A stretch of DNA of 64,000 nt from Ascaphus truei (Eukaryota; Chordata; Amphibia; Anura; Ascaphidae): contig CM071568.1 in the NCBI GenBank assembly GCA_036426205.1, positions 47,570,483-47,634,482 of the forward strand. The letters are read 5' to 3'. The translations under genes were made by a program, and so were the position numbers. Positions 22,361 through 34,019 of the stretch are shown here, piece after piece (positions within the stretch are counted from its first letter, which is position 1; every line of letters starts with the position of its first letter). The notes beneath the pieces were generated by a model, which was given only the letters and a program-made list of their open reading frames with translations, was not told the origin of the DNA and did not search any database.

Positions 22361-22429
22361 TAAATTGTATGGGTACCGTGATCTGGAGAGCTTGTGGAAT
22401 TGAAGATTTGGGGAACCTGTGGCAATCAG

Positions 22430-23400
22430 CCACTCAGCTCTGCACCTTACAGATAAAGACAAAGATACCTTTCAAAGTCTTTTACCACTTACTTGATGTA
22501 AGTAGTTCGCTGCAGAGTGAATGAGTTTCAACCCTTAGAGGTTACTGTGCAATGGTCTGTCTGTTTTCCCTCTTATGTTTTTAGAGTCATCTAATACTGA
22601 GGAATCCAAGCAAGTATCTCCAAGCAAATAGACTGACATCACTATTGTGACTAAGGACTGTTTTGCAACCAAGGATTGGTATTATTCATAATTCATTACG
22701 TCAAGGACTAGATGCTCTCTTGTACTTCTATTGGTGTTATCCTATTTTAAAAAAATGTACCGTAAACATCAAAAGCCTGCAAGCCTGCCATACAGTATAA
22801 CTAACTGAAGGTGTTTGTAAAATGCAAAGTCCACTTTTTGATGCCATGTTAATAGCATAGTAGTTTAAGTTGAAAAACGTAATGGGCGGAACACGTCCAA
22901 TGTCAGTGCTACAAAATCTCCAGTGATGAAATAACCCTCTTGGAAAAGACAAAAATAAATAGTGCATAAAAAAAAGTCACATATAATGAGTGCATTCTTC
23001 AATGTTTGCTGGCAATAGTTATGTCAGTTTGATTAATGTGAGAAACCTCAAGAGGTGTAGTAGGTCATACTATATATGTAGTCAGTGTATGGCTTACACA
23101 CAGGACTTCCTGAGACGGAGATCTGGAACTACTAAGACCGCAACAGTCGCAAAAATCATGTCATCTGCCTTATTACTGTATATAACATTATTGTATTTTC
23201 AAAATATTATCTTCAGTGGTGCTATACATGTACTACCGACATGCTACAGTCATTCCCCGAGATGCCTGAAAGCGAGTCTGGGTCGGTCTGGGGTTTCAGC
23301 CTTGCTCATGCATTCCTTGTTCAGGTGTTTACCATTGTGCTTCCCCCCAGGACGAAATGTTCAATCAGAGACCGGTATTTAAACAACCCCAAGCATGTGT
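22430..23400. other. Intronic sequence without recognised features
   Basis: No conserved ORF or terminal repeat recognised. The end leads into the PLE-type motif at 23407. Confidence 0.35.
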
Positions 23401-23406
23401 AATTCA

Positions 23407-23448
23407 CTCTTTGATAAAGCGCTGCTAGGGCATGAAACGGGTTAGAGG
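23407..23448 (+). ncRNA. Degenerate hammerhead-like motif
   Basis: CTCT/AGAG helix I, TTGATAA core (two departures from CTGANGA), GAAA, ACGGGT helix III and T as cleavage residue. Closely related to the motif at 62259. Followed by a GC-rich, CA-repeat-bearing tract. Confidence 0.45.
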
Positions 23449-23816
23449 TTTTCCTCCTCTGTTTTTTGCAATATGTGTCCATTAAATTATATATTTTTGA
23501 AGTGAAACTTCTTTGCTGGCACCTGCATGGTTTTGATGGGGAAAAATCCTTGCGTTGTAACAAAAATTGTAACACGAGTGACGTCACGGTACGCCGTTGC
23601 TTGCGCCTGTCGCACATTGCCGTTGCGCTCATGCCCATCGCGCATTACCGGCGCGCTCTCGTATGCGCAAAAAAACACTGCCAGGTGTCGCCGCATATGC
23701 GCAGTGGCGACCTATCTCAGGTGCACATGCGCAGTGGCATTTGGAGACTGGCGCACATGCGGAATGGCAGCCGGGCTCGGCACTTGGTAGATAGAGGTAC
23801 CCAAAGGCATGCATGT

Positions 23817-23960
23817 ACACATACACACACAGAGGCAGACACACACACACAAAGAGGCAGACACACACACACACACACACTCACAGAGGCAGACACACAC
23901 ACAAAGAGACAGGCACACATACAGGCTGACACACACTCACACAGGCACACACACACACAG
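23817..23960. repeat. Compound (CA)n / AGGCAGACA microsatellite
   Basis: CA runs punctuated by AGAGGCAGAC-like units. Open frames here are only His/Thr or Cys/Val repeats. Confidence 0.9.
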
Positions 23961-23994
23961 AGGCACTAAAGACGCTCGCAGGCACGCACAGTTA

Positions 23995-24230
23995 GGTCTC
24001 GTCCAGGGTGGGTAGATGAGGGCGCGGCATCTACGTCAAGGAGCTGGTTCGCCCTCATTGGGCGAACCGCTCACGTGACGCACTTGCGAGCGGCAAATTC
24101 AAATTTGCACGCTCTGCAAGCATCTGAGCGCCGAGCAGGCGCGCCCGCCCGCTCAACAAGGACACGTGCATTGTCGCAGCGTGTCCAGTGTAAGCGCGCA
24201 CGCCCGCTCAGCACCACCCTGGACGAGCCC
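23995..24230. mobile_element. 236-bp Harbinger-type MITE with TTA duplication
   Basis: Left GGTCTCGTCCAGGGTGG and right, reverse complemented, GGGCTCGTCCAGGGTGG. TTA lies at 23992-23994 and 24231-24233. The interior is GC-rich with GCGCGCCCGCCCGCTCA words and has no ORF. Confidence 0.8.
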
Positions 24231-24479
24231 TTAGTATAACTATATAAGTGCAAATAGCTAAAACAGAGGTATGTGCCGAGCAGGCGCGTCCTAAGTCAAA
24301 CTTCTTTGCGTTTTCCCACTGACGTGTTTTGAATTTTAATTACAAATATTAACATCACAAATACAATATCTGTGACAAAACAGTGACCAAGATAAATAAG
24401 TTTCACTTAAAATCTGTGTGCTAAGCACACACGACTTTCTTTTATTAGTACTTCTGCTCTCCAGCCCTTCATTTCCATC

Positions 24480-25060
24480 AGCTGTGTACCACTATTGTCT
24501 TTTTCCAAGTTGAGAATAAGTATAGGTCCGCAAACTTAACTTTATGCGATGTTCTTCCTATATTTTAACTGGTCTGTCATATCGCTGAATATCCTTGTTT
24601 TCTAAAAAAAAAGATGTCTAATCTATTCTTGAACAACCTTACTGTATTTGCCATCACGTTCTCCAAACGCACAGTAGAAAATTACAGACTTTCACTGCCC
24701 TTGGTACAAAGAACCCTTTAATTTGCTCCTAGTGAAATCCTATCCTGATCTCAATGGATGATTCTATGGTATACAGTAAGTAGTACTGTCCTTGTGGTGA
24801 AGAACTCCCTTGTAAGTTACTTGTAATGACTCAGGATACCTTTGTTAACAGCATTCCACATGTGTTAAGTCACACCTCTTTTCCCTTTATTAGTTTGGTT
24901 AAATGTCCCTGCACTCTTTCCAGTTCCATAATGTGTTTTTTTTTATGGTAAGCTCCAAAATTGTACACCATGTTCACAATACAGGCTTACAAGAAATGTA
25001 TTTGCCCTTCCACAAAAACACAGTTTTACGCATTAGAATATCCTAATAGTTCCCTCAAGT
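24480..25060 (-). repeat. Old CR1-like LINE 3' fragment
   Basis: It retains the order of the CR1 3' region at 21222: TGCCATCAC, CTGCCCTT..TAAAGAACCCTTT, GCACTCTTTCCAGTTCCATAATGT, AAAATTGTACACCATGTTCA. Heavily diverged. Confidence 0.6.
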
Positions 25061-25599
25061 GCTGCACAATGTAGATAATTACAGCTCAGCCTAACACAGT
25101 ACATACTGTACAACTACGCCAAAATCCTCTAAATTAAGCATTTATTGCTCTTACCCATATATATATATACTTTATATGATCTAACATTCGTTAGATAGAT
25201 ACAGTAGACAATATGACATATAGGCGAAGCAGTGGCGCTCTGCTGGAAACAATATTTTGCCTGGGTGCACCAAGTAAAAATTAGGACTTGCAAAATAGAG
25301 CAAACTAGCTAGACCCACACAGGTCTTAAAATGTGGTCAAAAAAAATATTTTAATAATCGAAATTTAAATTTTTTTGAAAAAAGGTTCTTAATTAAACAG
25401 AAATGTCGATTCTTGCAATACATTTTTTTCACTATCTTTAAAGATATGGGAATGTCTGGTTTTATTTATTGATAATAACAAAGAAAAAGTTCCCGGGCGC
25501 TCCCGCTAGACAAAGTGACTGAATAGATAATACAATAATAACACGAACGTAACGACCTTATGTAGTATACAAGGTTCACATCTGCTTCTGAAGTCTCTT

Positions 25600-25700
25600 C
25601 CTATGACTCAAAAAAACCCCGTAGGACCTATCCAGGATCCTTAATGGTACAGAGAAGCAAAGAGAAAAAGGGGGAGCACTTGGTACTGCAGTACAAAGAG
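25600..25700. repeat. Reversed PLE tail preceding PLE copy 2
   Basis: CCAGGATCCTTAATGG..GAGAAAAAGGGGGAGCAC parallels 17275-17325 and looks like the reverse of a PLE 3' end (GCGCTCCC..TTTTTC). Such inverted 5' tails are known in PLE insertions. Confidence 0.45.
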
Positions 25701-25729
25701 TAATTTCCCGGGACACACTTATTCAAGAA

Positions 25730-27061
25730 GAACAGTGCACATTCATTCTAGATAGCATAACATTTATCCTCGAACATAACGCTTTTTGGTTCAACGACGT
25801 GATATATCTCCAATTGTGTGTCACCGCTATGGGGACCCGGTTTGCGCCCAGTTTTGCCAACATTTTCATGGCAGACTGGGAGAAAAATAACATTTGGTCT
25901 AATAACCCATTTGGCGCAAACCTGGTCTGGCATCGGTATATTGACGATGTGATATTCCTATGGAAGGGGAGTGAAGATACATTAGGCGAGTTTATTAACC
26001 ACATTAATACTAATCAAGTAAACTTAGAATTTACATCGGAGCATAGTAAGGAATCAATACATTTTTTGGACCTTACAATCTATATAGAGCAGAAAGAGAT
26101 TAAAACGAAAACTTTTTTTAAATCCACCGATGCAAACAATTTTCTATTAACCTCGAGTTGCCATCACCCAAAGTGGCTCAATAACATCCCATACGGCCAG
26201 TTTAGGAGAATCAAAAGAAATTGTTCTGACGACTGAATTTTTAAAGAACAGGCACAAGTGTTACAGGGGAGGTTTTTAGATCGTGGGTATCAACCGAAAT
26301 TAGTGGAAGCAGCTTTTAAAAAAACAGAGTTAATTCCAAGAGGTGACCTATTGAAACCTGCCATAAAAAAGAAGGGCACTAGTTTTAATACGGCCTTTAT
26401 CACCACTTACAGCACAGATGCAGCCACAGTTAGAGACATAATTAAAAAACATTGGCATATAGTCCAGAAAGATCCGGTTTTAATGGGACACATTCCTGAG
26501 GTGCCAAAAGTAATTTTTAGAAAAGCACCGTGCATAAGATCGAAATTGGCGCCGAGCACATTCAGGAAAGATATTCCAACAAAAGAAGGAAATTGGTTAA
26601 CCCCTCCAGAGGGCTTTTATGGCTGTCATAGCTGTAAGGTCTGCAAACAGGCAACAAAGGGGGATAAAACCAACTTCACCTCAAACATTACTAAAGAAAA
26701 TTTTAAAATTAAACAAATGATAAATTGCCGTACGGAGTACGTAGTTTATCTACTTGTTTGCCCATGTGGACTCCAGTACGTGGGCCGTACCTCAAGACCC
26801 CTGAGGGTCCGCGTGCTGGAACACTTGGGCAACATACGGAAACAGGTGATGACACATAGTGTCTCCAGGCATTTCAGTTTGTATCATGGAGGAAACCCAG
26901 AAGGCTTTAGCTTTAAGGGGATCGAAAGGGTCAGTATACACTGGAGAGGTGGAGATAGACTCCAGAAACTCTGTCAACGGGAGACATACTGGATTTATAG
27001 ACTGAAGACTCTGACCCCTAGGGGTCTAAATATAGATATAGACCTTGGAGCTTTCATTTAA
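25730..27061 (+). pseudogene. Penelope-like element copy 2: RT C-terminal half plus GIY-YIG, one in-frame stop
   Basis: One reading frame runs from about 25730 to the stop at 27061 with a single TGA (26234-26236). It begins at ILEHNAFWFNDVIYLQ, then TAMGTRFAPSFANIFMADWE (motif B), the intact catalytic YIDDVIFLW, FLDLTIYIEQ (thumb), a basic linker, GCHSCKVCKQ (Cys cluster), VYLLVCPCGLQYVGRTSRPL (GIY-YIG with its Arg), and RETYWIYRLKTLTPRGLN at the C-terminus. PLE RTs prime on nicked DNA, and the nuclease supplies the nick. The copy is 5' truncated: N-terminal domain and motif A are missing. Intact motifs and one stop make it the youngest-looking PLE here. Confidence 0.92.
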
Positions 27062-27064
27062 TTT

Positions 27065-28050
27065 CCAGTATGTCCCACCACTACATGAACTAGAGTGCAC
27101 ACTCACTGTACGGCACTCATGGTATACCTGTGTTTGAATGAGGGGCTTATTTTGGTTCAATTCAGTTCTGTAACATTGAATATATCTTTTAGTTCTATAG
27201 GTCATGCATACTTACAATATTTTATGATCTATTTTTCAGACAAAAACAACTACTTACCATCTTGAGACTTCGTGCATGTTTATATACGACACTACCTCCA
27301 AGGAGTTTTAATAGGGGATGGGCAGTATATTTGATCGCATAGCTTGCCTAATTGATCTTTCAAGTCTACGAATTTTTAAGGAATCTTTAAGGAATTTGTT
27401 AAAAATGTCATAATTAAAATCGTGAATATTGGACCCGATGGATAATTTCAGGGACATATAGACTAGAATCTGCATTGAAATTAACATCTATTACTACTAA
27501 TTAATGTTTTTTGAGCTACATATATGGCAACTATGTACTTTATTACATAGGACTTTGGTTTATTTGTTTTAAAATATTTATATTGCGTTATTAGTTTTAA
27601 TTAATCAACTGTATTATATTCACTAGCATTGATTATCTGTGTAACTTTAAGACAGGCATTTACACTAAGAAGACAAATCATAGATTTATAAATGCAAGAA
27701 TTGTATCACCACTTTTTATGAGGAATGACAAGAACCACCAAATGAATTATTGAATTTCTTTTTAGCTCTCAATAGTTTATTGAAATGAACCAACAATGAT
27801 GCACATTTAGAACGCATCAAACGCGCAACTTAACCAATTTATGTTACTTGGGTAAGGAATCACAGACGTTCTAATTGGTTTTTAAAAACAATAGGGCATG
27901 TGTAATGGCAGCGATTGTGGTCTGCCATTTGCACTTTCATTAAGTACTTTACCGGTACGGCGATTGAAGAGAGAGGGGAGGTTGCTTTAGGGAGGAGATT
28001 TGATTGGACACTGAGAGGCTATATATGAACAGGAGCCCTAACTAAAACCA
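27065..28050 (+). other. PLE copy 2 3' untranslated sequence and intron
   Basis: AT-rich with no ORF. It leads to the ribozyme motif at 28058, so at least the last part probably belongs to a PLE pseudo-LTR. Confidence 0.4.
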
Positions 28051-28057
28051 ATCTACG

Positions 28058-28097
28058 GAGCCTGAGGAAGCCCAAACGAGGGCGAAATGCATAGCTC
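28058..28097 (+). ncRNA. Hammerhead ribozyme with all canonical core residues, downstream of PLE copy 2
   Basis: Helix I GAGC/GCTC; core CTGAGGA (28062-28068, exact CTGANGA); an extra A28069; helix II GCCC/GGGC with loop AAACGA; GAAA (28084-28087); helix III from self-complementary ATGCAT; cleavage predicted after A28093. Every conserved residue of the hammerhead is present. The additional A before helix II and the two-base-pair helix III are departures from the textbook form. Type I topology fits PLE hammerheads. Confidence 0.8.
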
Positions 28098-28109
28098 AAG
28101 ACCCTGAAG

Positions 28110-29474
28110 CTTTTTGGACGTTTGCGGCCACCGTCGGGAGCAGGAAGCAGGAGCCCAGCAGAAAGCCCGGACGCGGGCAAAACTAGCTGAGTCCTGAGTA
28201 CCTGCGAAAGTTCCCTTAGGACTGGCCTGTCTGTTTCTTTTCTTTTATTTCTTGGCACATAGGTCTTGGTAGACCAAGTGCTTTTTAGAATGTTTTTAAA
28301 ATGTTTTATTTCCATTAAAGATTAGTTATTACATGGCATTTTTAGAGTCAATTTTTGGCCATTTGCAGCACTTAGAACATCTCCACCGGGCAGCAGTGTT
28401 GGACTTTAAAGAAGGAGGCTTAAAGATACCAAACCACGGTGTGAGCTCACACGTGGCCGTGTGAGTATCTTTGTTTTAACTTTGATATATCCCCTTCCCC
28501 TACCAATGGTTTATTACTTGGAGAGAAGAGCTCTGTATATACATCCCAACAATTGAGGAGGACCAAGACCCCCTCTAGGAGTGCACTCACACTCGCCCGT
28601 GTGAGTGTTTTGCAGTATTTTCTGCATTTACCTTTTTTTCCCACCACCTGAATTGGGTTTGTTTTTGTACCACTATTTGTCCCTTAACCTGTGTCTATCT
28701 CTTGCTCCGAGGGTGACACCATAATTGAACCTCGTCGAGAGACCGAAGAGGCGTCTATCCAGAAGAAAGCAGAAAAACCACTAGAGAAAGAAGAAAAAAA
28801 AGGAAGAAAAAGAAGGAGAAGAGGAAAAAGACCCCTACGCGACAGCATAGACCCCTACGCGACACAAGGCCGTGTAAGTGTTTATTATATTATACATACT
28901 ACCACCCCTGCTCCTACCAATTCAGGAATATTTGATTCATTCACATTGAATGTATATTTTCCTATCCTCAAACCTGTGCTCCCCCTTTTTCTCTTTGCTT
29001 CTCTTTATTTATTGATATATAGATATTCCTTGCTGTATAGAAATGGGAGGTTTTTTTTTTCTTTAAGCAAGAGAATCACTAACAGCTTATTGGCTAAAAA
29101 CGCTCCAATGAATCTGTCCCAACCCGTTTCATTACTCCAGGTGAGTTCCCCGGGGAAGGAATTAGACTTTGTAACTGGCTTATGTTGAGGCTTTCCTATT
29201 TACTTGGGTTTGCATGTGGTTGTGTTCCACACTTTTGCGGTATGTGAGAGTTTTGTATTATCTACTGTATGTATGTCATGTGATGTGTCCTTGAATAAAA
29301 TTGTTATACTTTTGTACACCAGAGTGCTTTATGTGGGATACTTTTCTTTTTTCTTCCTTTGTTTTCAATCTTGCACTATCCCCAGCACCGTCAGTATTCT
29401 ATTACATTTTAGGTTACTTTACTGACTTTGGTCTTTTTGTGATTTATTTAGTCTGTTGCAGGCTTGTTTTTGTG

Positions 29475-29475
<1 letters not shown>
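28110..29475. other. PLE-type leader then intron
   Basis: Contains repeated CGTGTGAGT words (28440-28610) and an AG-rich tract near 28790 (Lys/Glu-rich in translation, low complexity). No recognisable gene. Confidence 0.4.

Positions 29476-29478
<3 letters not shown>

Positions 29479-29553
<75 letters not shown>
29479..29553. repeat. (AC)n microsatellite
   Basis: A perfect AC run of about 75 bp. Confidence 0.97.
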
Positions 29554-29554
<1 letters not shown>

Positions 29555-29818
29555 CAAAGGAAAAATGAGCGCAAAATTCTAAATCATAAACATGTAGTGA
29601 TCAAGGAGAACCAGATAGTATAGAAAAATGTACAGTAGCTGAAATGTGGATTGACCTAATCCACACATGTTTAGCAAAGGTAAAATATGAGCACAAAATT
29701 CTAAGAGTAAATTTCAATATGGACAAATGTATTAAAAAGCAGGGAAAACAAAGTCCCTATATCAAAGATACCATGTATATAAATTGATGCAATAAAAATA
29801 TAATGAGAATACAAAGTA

Positions 29819-30174
29819 CAGTAGAGGCAACTCTTATTCGAACAAAAACCAGTGGCAATTCCCCAAAAAACCCAGGAAACACCCAGGTACATTCTGAATA
29901 CATGCCTTAAACTTTCCTTAAACTAGCCCCAGCATTTCTGCATTGATTAATGGCCTATCAGATTAACAGCGGGGGTCCCTGGCAGTCCCATTCAAACTGA
30001 ATTGGACTGCCAGGGATCCTTGCTGTGTTAATCCTATGGGTCGTTAGTCAATGCAGAAATGCCTTAAACGTGCCTCAAACTAGCCCAGAACATACCCAGC
30101 ACATACCCAGCACATACCCAGAATGTAACCCGGCTAGTTTACGGCAAATGTTAGAATAAACGTTGCCTCTACTG
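29819..30174. mobile_element. 356-bp TA-flanked foldback MITE (TTATTCGA-type ends)
   Basis: Left CAGTAGAGGCAACTCTTATT and right, reverse complemented, CAGTAGAGGCAACGTTTATT. TA lies outside both. The centre holds a palindrome (GGTCCCTGGCAGTCC / GGACTGCCAGGGATC) around 29995. ACATACCCAG repeats near the right end recall the interior of the MITE at 6453. Confidence 0.8.
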
Positions 30175-30179
30175 TACAT

Positions 30180-31240
30180 AAAATGTATATAAAACAAACA
30201 CAAAATGCCCGATCAGTGGTAAAAAAATACCAATTGGAGGAGGGTAAGTGATATCCAGGTGAAATAAATACTAACAACTGGTTGTTGAGGAAATGCAATG
30301 GACTGATAATAGCAAATCTATATTGTGAAGCAGATAGTACTTTCAATCCTGACTGTAGATGTTATATGAAATATTCAATAGAATGCCAGTCTTTATGGCT
30401 GAAAATAGAAAGAACATTAGGGGAGAATAAAGTGTAGGAATGATCTCACCAATATGGTACCAGAGGTAGATGATCCTGGAAGTGAAACACGTTAACCCGT
30501 CAGCTAGGCTCCTCAGATGAATTGCAGGGAAGCCTGAATAAACTGATCCGGAATAGTTCAGTGTAAACTTCCTCTTCATACCATCCACCGGAGAGTACAA
30601 GAATCCATTTTGTTGAAAAAAAGTCTAATAGCCCTTAAGCATGTATCCGAACTCACGATTTCTTTCCCCGCAGTATTGATCTTAAATCCACCGTCAGCGA
30701 GAGTTAAGCTGCCCGCTCTTTCAGCCTCCAAAGCAACCCCAGCCAGGGGAATCCTCACATAGCTGATCGGTAATCATGTGATGACGTAAGCCCTACACGT
30801 TTAGTCAACTTATGCGCTGGGTTGTTAGTCCAAACATTGTTTTCTTTCCAACAACCCATAAACAGATTGGCATAGCTCTGGGCGACCTTGTTCCCATGGC
30901 CGTTTCACAGATCTGAAGATAAAATTGTGATTGAAATAGAAAATAATTATGTGTTAGGATAAACTCGATAATAGAAAGAATAAAAGTGTTTGTGTATCAG
31001 ACATCCCATTATCACCATCTAAAAACTGTTTTGTTGCTGCCAGACCTTTTGAGTGCTCTATGCAAGTGTAGAGAGATTGTATATCACAAGTGGCCAAATG
31101 TATTATGGTTGCCACTGGGTACTCGAGACAGAGTTTATGACATGCAAGCTGTCCCTAATATGTGACGGCAAAGATGTAACATGGGTCTGTAAATAATAAT
31201 CAACATATTATATATTATTATACATATACATACATATATA
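30180..31240. other. Intronic sequence, possible decayed PLE terminus
   Basis: Includes a very weak hammerhead-like string at 30466-30500 (AGATGAT..GTGAAACACGTT). Otherwise nothing recognised. Confidence 0.35.
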
Positions 31241-31241
31241 T

Positions 31242-31325
31242 CGCCGGAAGAAGAGATCAGTGTATCTCGAAAGCTCGCAAGAATAAAAGCATTTCGTTAG
31301 CCACAGAATGGTATCGTGTATTCAT
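31242..31325 (+). repeat. PLE-type 3' tail, GGAAGAAGAGAT/ATCTCGAAAGCT variant
   Basis: CGCCGGAAGA, helix II GAGAT/ATCTC, GAAA, AGCT, then AATAAAAGCATTTCGTTAGC and CACAGAATGGTATCGT. Two more copies lie at 33919 and 37434. The layout imitates a hammerhead, but the core is altered (GGAAGA). Confidence 0.65.
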
Positions 31326-31369
31326 TTTTTATTTTTTATATATATTAACGCTTATCGTTCGAGAGACTG

Positions 31370-31800
31370 GCTGTTTTCCCTCAGAGAAGGGGGCAGAGGA
31401 GCAGTCTCCCCATCTGTGAAAGTGACACAGTGGACCTACAGAGGAGTTTCTCTGAGCTCAACGTGGGGCTTAGTTCCCCTAGGACGGAAGGACGATAAGA
31501 CCGTACAAAGCAGGGACATCTGCTCCAAAAGGACTAAGAAAAGCAAAACCCTTATTATTGTGTGCAGAGCCTGTACCATTGTTGCATATGTCAGGGCATG
31601 TTTTAGCTGGGAACCAGTATAGTTGGCCAGCAGTCTTTAGAAAGGGCTGAAGAAAACTGAGATATTTTCCTTAACGGGAACAGGTATTTTATTTTATGAT
31701 TTGTTTTTACTCAAAGGGACTGTGGGCCTGTTGTATGATTTAATCCCTGTAAATAAAACCCCTGCAGTTAAACTTTATACAGTGTTTCCGGCCTTGCCCC
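31370..31800 (+). repeat. LTR-like fragment with poly(A) signal
   Basis: Non-coding and more GC-balanced than its flanks. Ends with GTAAATAAAACCCCTGCAG and CTTTATACAGTG, resembling the R/U5 side of an LTR. No firm ends. Confidence 0.3.
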
Positions 31801-31864
31801 TCATGCCCACTCTCCTTTGAAATCCTAGTTGGCAAATTCTGCCTTTTCTTTTCTAAGCCCGTCT

Positions 31865-33245
31865 TGGTGCTGGCATCTACTGTCCCCCTAAAGCCCCTCT
31901 ACAGTCCCTGACTGATATCACCCAGTTTCTTGGCTCCATTTCCTCTCTGAATGAGAAGAGTGATCTGCTTGTTCTTGGGGATTTCAACTATTATTGGCTA
32001 AACCCTAAAAACCAGAAAATCCAGATACAACTCAAGTCACTTAACCTAACGCAACTCATTTCCAAACCCACACGGATAAACCTGAAATCTCACAATCATT
32101 CCTTGCTAGACTGGATTCTCTCCTCAAATCCCAGCAGAATCCAATCCTTTGGCATCCTTCCTGACATTTTCAGTGACCATGCAATAGTGTACTGTGTAAG
32201 GAAAATTAAACCACCCCAATCAAGCCATAAAGTTCTCCTACTAGAACATTTAGAAACTTTAACCCACAACAGTTTCTGGCTGATCTGTTAAACTGCCCTT
32301 GGTACAGAATCAACTTAATTCCCAACCGTGATTCTGTTCTCAACTATTTCCAATCCGAGTTCATAAAACGCTGTGATACCCATGCTCCACTACGTAGAAT
32401 AAGAGTACGAGGGGCCACCTTCCGTTGGTTACAACTGACCTTATAGCTCTCTAGCATTTCAGGGATGCCTTGTGGAAAAGCTACAAAGTAACTGGCACTA
32501 CCAAGGATCTTAATCACTACAGATGCCTGCGGAATATGTGGAAAAGACAAACAAGACATGCAATAGCACAATATTACTCTGACAATCTTCACCAGAATAC
32601 ATCAACCCAGCTAACTTATAGACGGTTATCAACAATCTATTCCAGCCTTCTAGCCATCAACAACCAAGTAATATCAGTAAGGAGTATATTACTCTGACAA
32701 ATCCCACTGACATTGCAAATGCATTCAATGATTACTTTGTGGATTGTGTTTCTAACTTACTGTATTAGCAAAACGCAACCCAAACCAGAAACATGAATCT
32801 CATTCTGAGAGTACCCCTATAACCCCACCCTCTCCCAACACTGATCACAATTTTCAATTTGTCCCAGTATCCGAAGAGGAAATTACACAAGCTATCCTCA
32901 AATTAAAACTAATCAGTCAATGTTGACCTGACTTACTGTAATCTAGGTTCCTAAGACTTGGTGCCCCAGCCATTGCCAAACCAATTGCTTCCATAGTCAA
33001 CTCTATTCTGTCTGCAGGCCATATCCCTAAGACATGGAAAACTGCCAGAGTTGTCACAATCTTCAAAAATGGGGACAAAAACACTGTCTCAAACTACAGG
33101 ACAATCTCTATTCTCCCAATACTATCTAAAGTCATGGAAAAATGTGTTCACTCCCAATTAAGTGATTACTATAGCAAGACAAATTTCCCGAGCCAATTCC
33201 AATCTGGCTTTCACCCCAAACACACCATGGTAACTGCCTTGAGTG
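31865..33245 (+). pseudogene. LINE (L2/Rex1-like): endonuclease and early RT, decayed
   Basis: Plus-strand pieces: DLLVLGDFNYYW (apurinic-type endonuclease GDFN motif), LISKPTRI, LLDWILSS, GILPDIFSDHAIVYC (SDH motif), a linker with KLKLISQ-type sequence, then FKNGDKNTVSNYRTISILPI and MEKCVHSQLSDYY..SQFQSGF (RT motifs 1-2). Many stops and frameshifts. Truncated at about 33245, where an LTR-like block begins. The only LINE in the window opposite to CPQ. Confidence 0.85.
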
Positions 33246-33249
33246 ACAC

Positions 33250-33865
33250 AGGAGGAGGAGGCAGGCTAAGGCCTGTGTTCTGCACAATTTTGGGCTCAGA
33301 CCTTGGACCTTCCCCCTCTGTACTTAAGGAGCTTCACACCTAAATGTAGACAGTGTCTCTACCCCTGAGAGAGACATGTACTCACACAGGGTGTATCTAG
33401 CATTGGCACCCTCTGTCAACTCCCCTTGGGGGAGTGAGGAGTGATACATTTCCCCTGGCTCTATTAGGGAGTCAGGGAAGAGTAAGGACTGCCTCTGGTA
33501 CCCTTGGCTGGGGGTGGATGTCCAGGGATCATCCTGAGGTTGAAAATCTGTTGTACTGTACAGACAGAGACTGTTGCTGTGTATGCAGAAATGAATAAAA
33601 GGTTCCAGTTAACTATACCCCTGCCTAGCGTGAAATATGTCTGGGTGGAGTGGAGTAAGTTCTTTTGCAGGAGATTGCCTTCATCTTCCTGGAGCCTGCA
33701 GCAGATGGAGGTGCTGTACCAACAGAAATAAAGATCAGTAATGTACCCCAGAAGCCTGTCCATATGTCCCCAATACCATCGGCGGACCACTCAGCATCCT
33801 ACCCAGCACCATACACCATGCAATGGCAGAATCTCCCAGAGGGTGGGGGAAACACCGTTACATAT
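33250..33865 (+). repeat. Solo LTR-like block A
   Basis: Shares its order of motifs with 61380-62025: a TACTTAAG promoter-like word, an AATAAA signal (33594), CCTGCCTAG, CCTGGAGCCTGCAGCAGATG, CCCCAGAAGCCTGTCC, CGGCGGACCAC, and a final GGGTGGGGGAAACACCGTTA. No internal coding region. Confidence 0.6.
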
Positions 33866-33918
33866 ATATACACATTATATGTATTATATATATATATATG
33901 GCCTCATTCATTGTAACA

Positions 33919-33996
33919 TCGCCAGAAGAAGAGATCAGTGTATCTCGAAAGCTAGCACAAATAAAAGCATTTCGTTAGCCACAGAACGGTATCATC
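33919..33996 (+). repeat. PLE-type 3' tail, second copy
   Basis: CGCCAGAAGAAGAGAT..ATCTCGAAAGCTAGC followed by AATAAAAGCATTTCGTTAGC. Directly precedes the MITE at 34020. Confidence 0.65.
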
Positions 33997-34019
33997 TATT
34001 TTTTTATTTTTTTATTATA

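Noticed and set aside
23809..24015. Long His/Thr and Cys/Val open frames
   Set aside because: They are translations of CA/GT microsatellites, as are those at 29301-29582, 54226-54676 and 57228-57656.
28691..29188. 165-codon Lys/Glu/Arg-rich open frame
   Set aside because: Low-complexity AG-rich start followed by hydrophobic AT-rich sequence. No domain, no splice context.
30466..30500. Additional hammerhead motif (AGATGAT..GTGAAACACGTT)
   Set aside because: The core and helix II fit poorly. Kept only as a weak note in the surrounding stretch.
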